Assembly (NCBI GenBank): GCA_946902985.2
Contig: OX336389.2
Coordinates: 1,291,574,792-1,291,638,791, forward strand
Reading direction: 5' to 3'
From: Meconema thalassinum
Lineage: Eukaryota; Arthropoda; Insecta; Orthoptera; Tettigoniidae
DNA length: 64,000 bases
Position numbers and translations under genes: made by a program. Of this stretch, positions 54,978 to 64,000 are shown one piece after another; within the stretch, counting starts at the first letter, position 1, and each line of letters opens with the position of its first letter. The notes under the pieces are model-generated. The model was not told the origin of the DNA. It searched no databases and saw only the letters and a list, made by a program, of their open reading frames with translations.

Positions 54978-57924
54978 GGACAGTCGTGCCATACTTTTAT
55001 AGTCGGCATTACAAGTGATTAATATTGAGTACGCAGTAAATGTACAGTGTGGTGTACAAGTTAAGACAATGTCATATTAGGTCAATCGTACCTCATGACG
55101 AGGAGATATTATGTGGTATTATAAAGATGTACGTGGAACTGTCCAAGGCTTTGTTATAAGCAGATCATTCAAGGAGACTGTAAGTTCAGTCGAAGGACAA
55201 TTGAAAGTGGTTAATTGTACAAGTACATTGTATAATGGACGAGCGCAATATATAAGCTAATTGTTAGACATAATAGGATGTCAAATTGCGCAGGTATAAA
55301 CTTTGTTATACGGGTGATGCATTTTCGCAGGGATACCACTTTAATTATTGTTCAGGACGATATGGAAGCATATCTATGCTATATCGGGAAATTATCAAAG
55401 GATAGGAATTGACAGACATTGGGGACCGCTAGGAATCGTCAGGCAGTGTATCGAGACTTTCGAATGAGATACGGGGGTATTCGTGGAGGAAAGATCTTCA
55501 ACGCCTGCATTTCTGAAATTCTGCAAAGAAGGGTCAACCAGTAAGAAATGTATATAGTGATCGTGTGATTTTTAGTGATGGTTATTTGAATATGTGTAAA
55601 TTACCAGTGTAATAATTAATATAACGTGTTTTTGTGGAAAAGGAAGCGATAGCTTCGACATGAAGAAGCAAAATGCAGTGTGTTTTGTAAAGGAAAAATT
55701 ATGTAAAATGCGTGTGGAAAGTGTAATAATGCCTTGCTAATTTGCAAATGATGGCGGGCATTAACGGTGAGAATGTGTGGTCGGAGCCGCCAGATTAGCC
55801 AATGTAAGTACCCAAAACCATAATTTTGTAGTGAATGTGTAGTCCACTGTATGTTGAGTAATTTCAAAAATTTTAGAATATGCCAATGAGAGTCAAATTT
55901 GGGAGGTAGAACCTTCAGATATTAATGTTGTGTTGATTTTAGTCAAGTTGAGATGTCTTTGTACATCATTGTGTGGATAAATCGTTACCACTAATGTAGA
56001 AATGTCAATTGAGTTAAATAGAAAGTTAACGTAACGAACACGGATGTTCGGTTATTGATTATTTAAATGTTACGTTGTGTCGGAGTAGGGGAAATTTATG
56101 TCAGTAATAATAATAATAAGAATAAATACATCAGGGAGAATGTTTGTAAGCAAAATATATGCTAATTTGAATAACTGTGTATCCAAGTAGTAGTATTACA
56201 AGTGATGGGCCAAGCAAAGGAATTTAATATCAGAGTATCTTATGATAACGGAAAGAAATATGCAAGGAGATAGGAAATGGAAGTGTTTAATAGTGAATTG
56301 AATCGCAGCTTGATGAATAAGCTTATAAGAGTAATTGGTAGAGATTATCTTATTAATTAAAGGACGGGATCTTCTCACAATGTTCATGGAAGCCAGGCAG
56401 TCTAATCGACGTGTGAAATCTCGTATAGCCAAGGGCATACGGAGAGGTATTATTGCAATCGAGCGTATTTAGTGAGGAAACCCTAGCTCTGAGTATTGCT
56501 ATGAAACGTTTCGGGTTCGAATCCAGTGGTGTATGGGAGGATAACATGGACACCTCAGCATGACACCTGATATCGACCGAGAACTAGCTATTGTGTGAAT
56601 AAATTCAGCTCCTGGGAGTGAATTTGGACGGCAGGAAGTTGTGCCCTGACCGTGTTCTTTGACAAAAGGATGCCGGCTATTCCAAATCGACTTGTGGTTG
56701 ATGAATCTCGTTTCCGTCATATAAATGTAAATGGACCTGTCGAGGCCAGCTATTAACGTCCTAATGATAGGAATAAATGCTTAAACAATTCCATATTCCG
56801 TCTTGCATTCAGTATGAATTAGGTCATATGTGTTGTGTGGGTCACTAAGACGGCACTATTGTGTTTGAAGCCACGGGCTACTGCTTGGAAAGGAAAGGGA
56901 CGTGAGGGGAGTAACGAGCATCATGTTACCGCCCGTCGCGGAGCCCATTGTATTCAGGAAGTGTCGGGGGGAAAAGACCATACCCTACCCAGGCTTGGAG
57001 GATAATGTTTAAAGTGGAGAAACTATGAAACCCTGTTTGTTTTAAAAGAATCATTGTAGTAGTGTATAATGAATTTGTGTGGTTTGAGACACATTGATAA
57101 TTAAGGATCATTCTGATAACTTAATATTTGGCAAAGTTATGAGATGTTAAAAGTTGCATTTTTATACTGACATTGTCACCTATTTCCGAAGGTGGATACC
57201 AGATGTCACATGCTACGCCCATACAAGGGTAGCATAAAATCCCACCCGACACAGCGGTAACGGAATCATTATGAAAGTACACTCATTACGGCATACAGTG
57301 TAGCTACAAAAAGGGTAGAATTACAAGTAACAGTGGAGTTGCAAGTAAATCTGATGTGCAACTCATCAATTGGTTATTGCATGGTAGAGCAATTTTGGTG
57401 GGAAGAGAAATACAGAACATAATTGTACGCATAGTGTAAAGTAAAATGTGTTGATAATAAGTAACTAGATTGTGGAATTAAAGTGGTCACAATAAGTGAC
57501 GTAAGATTGTAAGAACAGTTGTGTGGGTATTTTACCAGTGCATCAGCGCACTTGAGAGTGAATTTCATATTAATCTCATGGTAAATAATTCAGTAATAAT
57601 TTGGATTTGCGAGGATAAAATGCGAATAATAGTGGATTGAAGGAATAAGTTTTGCATTGTTTTTGTGTATTATTGTTTGGAGTGTGTTTGTGTGTGTGTG
57701 AAGCCATGATTTAAAGCTCAATTAAAGTCTTTAGAATAGAGTTGTGTCTTATTATTGTAGAGTTGATACCTTTTAGTCTCAGATCAAAAATATGCAACTG
57801 CTCAGTGGGTGAACGGTACACTCCTGAGGACTGATGCTAGCTGGAGGCAGAAGCATGTTTTCCATGGAAATTATTCACATGGGTACAGTACTGTTGTCGC
57901 CATTCGGTCCAGATCACACAAGTC
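54978..57924. other. Gene-less ~3-kb AT-rich region
   Basis: No coding frame, TIR, LTR pair or SINE recognised. A lone B-box-like GGGTTCGAATCC occurs at 56514, and a TGTGTTTGTGTGTGTGTG tract near 57683. Composition is uniform and unlike the SINE clusters. It could be a non-coding transcript, LTR material or plain intergenic DNA. Confidence 0.35.
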
Positions 57925-57932
57925 TTTATGAC

Positions 57933-58772
57933 TAGGGCTCGGATTTTTAGGTGCTAAAAATCGGGAAAATATGTATTTTTTTAATTATCAAATTTACCTG
58001 AAATATGTGACTAAAAAGGAAACATATTTAACTAAAATTTAGTTTATTAATGACAATATGAACAATATGCAGTATTCCCGAATGCAATTTATGCTATGCC
58101 TCACTGACTGCTGAAGAATTGCAATACACAACGAGATACATCTTCAGGTTTTCCATCACAAATGACCGACGATTATCGCGAAACACTTCTTCTTAAGGTG
58201 CGAAACTGCGGCAATATGTTTTTTGCCCTCGAGGTGTGGTGTAACTTGAGATTGCTGTTTAGTCTTGATTGCTTTCCCACATGGTTGGCAGAACAGAATG
58301 CCCCCATCAGAAGTAAAATTACCCTTAAATTCTGCAACATACTGCTGCAGACGATAACTTGTCGTTGCTTTTACTTTAGGCATCGTAGAACTGCCTTACA
58401 CTTCACAGTGCCAGAAATGAACTGCATGTGAATGACACTGGTTCCAGGCTGCTGGGGAGGGTGCAATATGGCTATGGAAAAGGAAATCTCCGGCTTCCAC
58501 AGTGAGTGGAACGGGGCGACTAGATAAGAAAAACACAGCTGCAAGCTGACATACGCTCTGTATTAAGACTAGACAGCTCTCAGGTTCTTCCCCGTTGAAG
58601 TAACACAGAACAAAAATGCAATAAACTGGAAGATACTGATTTTAAAAATGTAAATATTATGCATGTTTATGTGCTAATATGTGAAAAGCAGGAATGTATG
58701 TATTTACAGGCAAAATGTTTAAAATATGTATTTACATAAAACATATTTATTTACCTTAAAATCCGAGCCCTA
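57933..58772 (-). mobile_element. hAT-type MITE with BED-finger ORF
   Basis: Tips TAGGGCTCGGATTTTTAGG and, inverted, TAGGGCTCGGATTTTAAGG. Flanked by TTTATGAC / TTTTTGAC (7 of 8 identical). The ends are rich in AAATATGTATTT. It encodes only the DNA-binding N-terminus of a transposase. Confidence 0.75.
58156..58383 (-). CDS. BED zinc-finger protein (transposase N-terminus), intact short ORF
   Basis: 75 codons on the minus strand: MPKVKATTSYRLQQYVAEFK, then a finger with DGGILFCQPCGKAIKTK and HLEGKKH, i.e. C-x2-C...H-x4-H. The start MPKV is the same as in the ORF at 48783, which supports the start codon. It resembles the N-terminal domain of hAT transposases and CGGBP1-like proteins, which bind DNA. 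The catalytic and dimerisation parts are missing. If expressed it could occupy element ends, but that is a guess; it may just be debris. Confidence 0.5.
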   Translation of the reverse strand: MPKVKATTSYRLQQYVAEFKGNFTSDGGILFCQPCGKAIKTKQQSQVTPHLEGKKHIAAVSHLKKKCFAIIVGHL

Positions 58773-58780
58773 TTTTTGAC

Positions 58781-58898
58781 AACGCATAACTCCGTCTTCC
58801 CAGAGTTGCCAATCTAGCTTTTTCCCCGCTAAATATAGCTTTTTTCAGACTGAGCCTAGCACCAGATAATTTTAAACTCCGACTAGCGGGACAATTAG

Positions 58899-58940
<42 letters not shown>

Positions 58941-59204
58941 GTATTTATTTATTTTCTTAGCGTGAGGGAAGTTGTAGGCTATACATAATAAATTAATCTA
59001 GTTTTAATCACGCATAAAATGAGGACCTAGAAAATTCTACGGGTACATTAACACTAATTAGAAATACGTCAACTATTTGAGTGTGAGACAGCTGAGTTGC
59101 TTCATATTACTATGTCCTGTTATTCCCAAAATTACGGTTATTCCTCAGATACTATAACTCCTCTAACTGGTCGATCTTGGCCATGCTACTGCCAATGGGG
59201 ACCA
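58781..59204. other. Unassigned, with TTTC microsatellite
   Basis: About ten TTTC units at 58900-58940; otherwise nothing. Confidence 0.5.
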
Positions 59205-59330
59205 AGTTTCATTTCCGGTTAACGCATGTGAGATTTCCGAAATGAAATAGCATGTCCTGTGGTTCGGATTTCACGTAAAAATAGAGGCTCATGATAGCAA
59301 GAGATTAACGGTCACGTAAAATTACAAGCT
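59205..59330 (+). repeat. SINE I (5' truncated)
   Basis: Body from GCATGTGAGATTTCCG through TCCTGTGGTTCGGATTTCAC to AACGGTCACGTAAAATTAC; tRNA head lost. Confidence 0.7.
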
Positions 59331-59354
59331 TCCCTAATCCTCGCCCGGCATTCA

Positions 59355-59556
59355 TAACTATGTACGAGTTGTCTGGGTGAGTAGGTCGTGGTCCAGGCAG
59401 GGATGTGTTCTTCCGACGTTTCACCGAAGACTGCATTCGGCCCAGTCCTTTCATTGGTCAGCAGTGGACTGTGTCGAGAGACGTCGGTGGAACTTGGGGA
59501 GTCCACATCCTGCCTGGACAACGGCCTACAAGCCCGGACAACATGTGCATAGTTAT
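59355..59556. repeat. Fold-back sequence with ~54-bp arms
   Basis: Left arm 59355-59408 and right arm 59503-59556 are imperfect inverted copies (TAACTATG, GTTGTC.GGG, GTCCAGGCAGG). The ~95-nt loop has further complementary GACGT blocks. Confidence 0.6.
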
Positions 59557-59784
59557 TCAGCTCTAACTTTCTAGCGACAAGTAATTACGTGAGGTAGGCC
59601 TATGGAAGTATAAAATTGTCTCTGCTATTGTGCACAAGATACCTCTCGCATACAAAATGCCTTGTTGTCGGGCTTGTATAATAGAGTGCTCTACGTAAAC
59701 CAGTGACGTCAGCACCTTTCCAGGGTCAAGTGCAAAGTACACAAAACTCGCTATCGGGTATCCCTTGGTGTACTCGTGCACCAT

Positions 59785-59905
59785 GACTACGATGTGCACT
59801 GCAGCAAGTCTGCAGATCATCCCGGCATTCCTGAGTATTGTTATTCCACACAACTTCCAGGTAATTGCAGGGATAGTCTTAGATACTGCTACACACACGA
59901 CTACA
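59785..59905 (+). repeat. SINE D-related, left piece (split)
   Basis: Body blocks ATCATCCCGGCATT and CTACACACACGACTACAG; continues at 60589 beyond a hAT-type MITE. Confidence 0.55.
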
Positions 59906-59913
59906 GTCATCAC

Positions 59914-60580
59914 TAGGGCCCGGATAATGATGTGCTTAACTTTTCAGAAATATGTATTTATTTATGTGCCTGAAAGTGGAAAATATGTGACTAAGTTTCC
60001 AAAATATGTTCTTAAATTTGTAGTTGAAACGTCTAGCTGCTTGAATAATCCATAATCCTGTTGACACTACAAATGTTCACGCTTTATAGGCCGGGGCTTG
60101 CCTCAGTTTCTGAATTCTACAATACTAAATACAGATGCGCGTTACAAAATCTTGTATGTGCTGTTTTCGAATTTCATTCAAAACTTACATAGCACTCTGT
60201 CAATTCTCAAAAGTTTTGCAGACCATTGTAATTTCAAGTAAAATTTCCTGTCAAGGTAAGGAGGCGTAAACGAGACTGTTTACCCTAGCCCCCCTACTAT
60301 ACTTAAGGACCGGGGAATTGCTGTCTTGAAATACTACTGCATTCCAGAGACAAGGGTGCATTCAAAAAATAGAGAAGTAAATTACTGGTATTGCCAAGGG
60401 TCAAAAATTTGGGCAGCAGTCATCCAAGAAGTACAACATACCATAAAATATAGGAAATATGTACTTATGAATAAATACACCAGAATATGTATTTATTTAT
60501 AAAAACGGCAAAAATATGTAAATAAATAGAAAATATTTAGTTAAATAAAAATATTTTAACACATAACTATCCGGGTCATA
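59914..60580. mobile_element. hAT-type MITE with perfect 8-bp TSD
   Basis: Tips TAGGGCCCGGATAATGATG and, inverted, TATGACCCGGATAGTTATG. Flanked by GTCATCAC (59906-59913, 60581-60588). AT-rich ends with repeated AAATATGTA motifs like the element at 57933. No coding remnant identified. Confidence 0.75.
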
Positions 60581-60700
60581 GTCATCACAAAACACAGGTT
60601 ATTAGACCAGATCAACACACACTCAAGTACACGGGACTGATGTTCAAGATGTCCCAAGTCCTTAAAATGAACTATTGTCGTTAACAACAACAACAATGCT
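60581..60700 (+). repeat. SINE D-related, right piece (split)
   Basis: Continues ACAACACAGGTTATTAGACC-type tail to CCCAAGTCCTTAAAATGAAC and a CAA run. Confidence 0.55.
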
Positions 60701-60729
60701 ATAGGCTACGTTCCTTACTCATTATTTGT

Positions 60730-60905
60730 AGCTGGCTGCGTGGCGCACTGCTGATCCTCAGATTGCAGGATCGAATCACAGCGCAGTCAGTTGGCAGTTG
60801 AAGGTCCTTCAGTGAAGAAGACCTGTGTCAGTAGAATTACTGAAACGTAAAGGATCACCTTCAGGGCGAAATTTCGGCACCCCAGCGGCTCCATAAGCTG
60901 CTAGA
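60730..60905 (+). repeat. SINE A (copy 4)
   Basis: Head GCTGCGTGGCGCACTGC, B-box-like GGATCGAATCACAG, body CACCTTCAGGGCGAAAT and end GGCACCCCAGCGGCTC. Confidence 0.75.
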
Positions 60906-60997
60906 TTTAAAGGGGGAGTAAATACATAAACATAACATTAGCGTATTATTATCATCATACTGTAGAATGCCATATAACGGAAGTTGGAATAAATCAC

Positions 60998-61145
60998 CAA
61001 CAACAACTCTGTTACAAATACACACATTACAGCCATTACAATGACACAGGTTATCATACAGAATCCACAAACACACCCAAATACATGGGGCTACATGATA
61101 GCAATATCACAAACCCCCTCAATGAATCAACAACTACAATAATGT
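60998..61145 (+). repeat. SINE D, 3' end
   Basis: GGTTATCATACAGAATCCAC through AAATACATGGGGCTACATGA to GAATCAACAACTAC; head absent. Confidence 0.75.
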
Positions 61146-61674
61146 CTAGCAGACTAAGCGCACGTCATATTACTCTGTATTTGTACTATGTTGTGCAACA
61201 GAACAAAATAAAGCAATAATGTCCAGGGTGGATCTGAGTAAGGTGAGTGGTTTTCTCAAAAATCCATTATTCTGCAATCACTTTGTTGGAGGCTGTTAAA
61301 TACAAGCAGTCTGGTAACAACGTGTCAAGAGTCAAGTTTTAACGGACGGAAACCAGGTAGATAGGTTCCCTCTCTCTCCGCGACACCGGCCTTATCTTGG
61401 CCTGCCTGTATGACCTAAACCTGGATGTCTGTTTCGTGTTATCTTGTTTATCTCTCTCAGATTTCTTGTTGTCTAAACAAAAACGAAGTTTATCACGTCA
61501 TATTTTCTGGTTCCCGGATTTACATGCAGCTGGAGGCTAGCAAGCGGGGTTGCCTGTTTTCTTCCAAACCACCCACCTTTTACTTTACGTTTTTCACTTC
61601 TTTCGGTGCTTTTTGCCCTGGGGAACTGTATGTTCAGGGCAGCCTAGAAATAACCCATCCACCCTGGTATAGTA
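61146..61674. other. Unassigned stretch
   Basis: No gene or repeat recognised; ORF 61425-61703 lacks motifs. Confidence 0.4.
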
Positions 61675-62161
61675 TAAGGTGTGATCAAAAACTTTCGGTT
61701 TGACGGCCGTTCAGTCCAGAATCGGTTTGCCAATGAAGCAAAATCGCCATGAGCATTGAAGCACTCAGGTTGAAGATCCACGTGTGATAAAACACTTGTG
61801 TCCTGCTGCGTGAAGAAGTCCATAACCGCCTGCTGTACATCCTCGTCCGACAGGAACCGTTGACCCTTCAAGGCCTATTTTAAGGGACCGAAGGCGTGAT
61901 AATCGCATGGGGAGAGATCGGGACCATAGGGCACGTGCACAGGTATTCCCCACTTGAGTTAGCGTAGTCTACCTTCTGTGTGACGACCTTTGCGGTATGT
62001 GGGCGTGCGTTATCATGAAGCAGCAGCACCTCAGGTCGCAGTTTTCCCGGACGTTTCACCTTAATTGCACGCGGTAATTTCTCCAGTGTTGCGCAATACC
62101 CTTCCACAGTGATGGTTCCCTGAAATCAATAAGCAATGGGCCTCGTTAATCAAAGAACAAG

Positions 62162-62949
62162 TTTGTTTCTTCTTTTTTTAGCGTATGGCATTTATAACAA
62201 ATACATTGATATCACTGCTGGAAGATAATGGAGTGAGGACAGGTATAGAGGGTGTTGTTAGTATTGTAGGGTTAAGGGCCTTTGCTGCTCAGCCAGTTGC
62301 CCTACACACTATTAAAGACATTACAGTAACACAGACAAATTCTATACATAATTTTTCTAATTACACGGGACTGATGACCACGGTGTCAAAACTCCTAAAT
62401 AAAACTACTGTTGCTCTAATCTATTTATTTAATCTCCCGTTAACTCCCTTAAAGCGCTTGGCATGGAGAAAATGAGGAATCTTCAGCTTAATTTACTTTC
62501 AGTCTTTTGAGTTGAGCAGACCTTCCTCACGCTTCACTTCCCGTACACAATTCTCCGTCCCACCTCGACGAGCTTCTTTGCCATTGTCGCTCTCATTTAA
62601 ATTATAACCATTCAGGCATTTTTTATTTCTTTTAGCGTATGGCTTTTAGTGCCGGGAGTGTCCGAGGACATGTTCGGCTCGCCAGTTTGTAGCTGCTTCT
62701 AGGCGGACACCCAATGGGTGAGCTATAATTACCGTCGCGTGAGGAGTGTTGTCTGGGGAGGAAAGTTTGAATGTAAGGACAAGGAGTTGGAAGGTAGCGG
62801 AGGTGGCCTAGAGTTAGGGACCAACCCCGGCATTTGTCTCGAAGGAAGATGGGAAAGGTTGCCGGCGGGGGGATTCGAACCTCCTCACCTCCCGGATGTG
62901 AGCGACTGCCAGCAGCCATGCCGTAACGACCACGGCTAACTCACCCGGT
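62162..62949 (-). repeat. SINE K insertion in the mariner, itself interrupted
   Basis: Flanked by AAAGAACAAG on both sides. Minus-strand tRNA-like head 62949-62860 with GAGTTAGCCGTGG and B box GGTTCGAATCCCCC, body to 62632, ending GCCATACGCTAAAAGAAA. The same GCCATACGCTAAAA end recurs at 62189-62173, so about 440 bp (62190-62630) were inserted into the SINE's 3' end. Confidence 0.7.
62190..62630. repeat. Inner insert within SINE K, with SINE D-like tail piece
   Basis: Bounded by the TTTAGCGTATGGC duplication (62177-62189, 62631-62643). Contains a worn SINE D 3' block (ACACGGGACTGATGACCACG, near 62363) and otherwise unknown sequence. Confidence 0.5.
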
Positions 62950-63164
62950 AAAGAACAAGGTGAGCATCACCTTTCCAGTGGATGATTGGCTCTTGTACTT
63001 CTTTGGATGAGAGGACGATGGATGACACCACTGCATCGTCGACGCTTCCGATTCCGGCTCCCAGTGGTAGCACCAGATTTTGTCGTCTGCAACAATGTGC
63101 TCAAGAAACGTGTTGCCTTCAACATTGAATCGCACCAGGTACTGTAGGCAAACAGTCATCCGGT

Positions 63165-64000
63165 GTGCTATTTGTTTGTCATTCAGCGCCCGGGGTATCC
63201 ACTGGCTGCAAACCTTCCGGTAGCAACGCCCTCAAACGGAACCTTTTTGATCACGTCGTATATGTTGCTGCTACACTCCGGCGTGTGCTCTGTCAGGGAC
63301 CACGTGTTCCTCTGACTTGCGGCGAAGCTGTACGAACCGAGGATACATCTCACATGCATTAGACTAGTTTCTTCGACTGTGCATCTAAGAATGTGCTTAT
63401 AATTCACTTGTCGAAATTTCATAGTGAGTTAAAATGGCTCAGCTCGAAGGGCTGAAGATTGATCCCCGGTGGTATCTTGAATTTCAAACTGGCTCTACTT
63501 TTAAAGTAACTCATGTTTACTCATCAGCGTGTAAAAATAAACTCGGTAGGATTACCTACGATAGCAAGTAGTTCTCCCTGGGGCAAAGATCCGCCACACT
63601 GCCCTTAGCTTCTGCACTTCTGTTGAAACAGAGTGTGAAGCTTTACAATCAACATCCTCTATTAGCCAATTGGCCCGAGACCAGTACTCACTTATCTATA
63701 GAAGCACTGTCATCGTAATGTCCAGGTCGCAAGGCTCCTGTAGTGACGTCACGCTTAGGGCCGGTACAGCCGCAGCTGCAAGTCGGACGGCTCCTTTCAC
63801 ACGCAGTCAGTCCAAAGCGAATATAAATTCATATTTATAGGAAAATGTTAATACTATTTAGAGTTCACTGGCAGTTAGATAAGTTACCACTAAATATGTC
63901 TAATAATCGCTCAGCTAGTTCGAATCGTGCCGTTGTAGCGGGCATTTTACAAGTGAACAAAATGGAACATCGTCTGTGTACTTACTAGGACGTTGCGCAC
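63165..64000. other. Unassigned stretch
   Basis: No gene or repeat recognised to the window end. ORFs at 63165-63422 overlap on both strands without clear motifs. Confidence 0.4.

Larger units (their letters stand above)
61675..63160 (-). pseudogene. Mariner transposase remnant split by nested insertion
   Basis: Minus strand, upstream part 63160-62960: VADDKIWCYHWEPESEASTM (first catalytic Asp), HPSSSHPKKYKSQSS and GKVMLTLFFTG. Downstream part 62151-61680: GPLLIDFR, GTITVEGYCATLEKLPRA, LLLHDNARPHTAKVV (second Asp), then KGQRFLSDEDVQQAVMDFF and the C-terminal end. The third Asp region (ISPHAIITPSVPLK) is mutated. The two parts rejoin exactly across a 10-bp target duplication at 62152-62161 and 62950-62959. 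Further upstream the N-terminus is not convincing. Confidence 0.75.

Noticed and set aside
55616..57568. Several minus-strand ORFs of 60-83 codons
   Set aside because: Expected by chance in AT-rich DNA; no motifs, no shared frame and no splice context.

Overview
This window looks like repeat-rich intergenic DNA from a large arthropod genome. Its make-up is eukaryotic: spliceable introns, APE-type LINEs, many tRNA-derived SINEs, Tc1/mariner, hAT, pogo, piggyBac-like and Helitron DNA transposons, a Penelope-like fragment and ATT/GTT microsatellites. No convincing host gene is present; every recognisable protein belongs to a mobile element or a probable relative of one. The SINE set and the RTE-type LINE remind me of orthopteran (perhaps cricket/katydid) genomes. 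That is an impression from memory and was not tested by a search.

Layout. 1-985: 3' part of an RTE-type LINE. 1304-4886: an apparently complete Tc1/mariner-superfamily transposon (TA target site, ~300-bp inverted repeats) with a two-exon transposase of about 362 residues and DD41D spacing. Its inverted repeats each carry an inward-facing tRNA-like RNA polymerase III module; this is the most interesting object here. 5525-7825: a reverse-strand LINE. 8800-10857: SINEs and a ~0.7-kb repeat. 11228-13349: wreck of an uncharacterised repetitive gene family. 13470-16760: a longer RTE LINE (endonuclease plus reverse transcriptase) broken by a MITE. 16800-19117: SINEs, a piggyBac-like end and a pogo-like MITE. 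22873-24878: a Tc1 element abutting a Penelope-like fragment. 26378-27570: two mariner remnants. 30205-31850: a third forward or reverse-transcriptase-bearing LINE copy (forward strand). 33130-35028: SINE cluster. 36318-38494: tandem Helitrons with a minisatellite. 38610-39560: mariner pseudogene. 40567-41299: another MITE. 41910-47396: dense SINE cluster plus a fold-back MITE. 47899-49023: a BED-finger element. 50828-53667: a hAT element with perfect 8-bp target duplication and a nested SINE. 54711-57932: gene-less sequence with a tandem duplication. 57933-60700: two hAT-type MITEs, one inside a SINE. 61675-63160: a mariner with a two-level nested insertion.

The elements form a visible insertion history, with target duplications dating several events relative to each other. 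Several non-autonomous DNA elements keep only the DNA-binding end of their transposase. All family names rest on motifs read by eye; no database comparison was possible.
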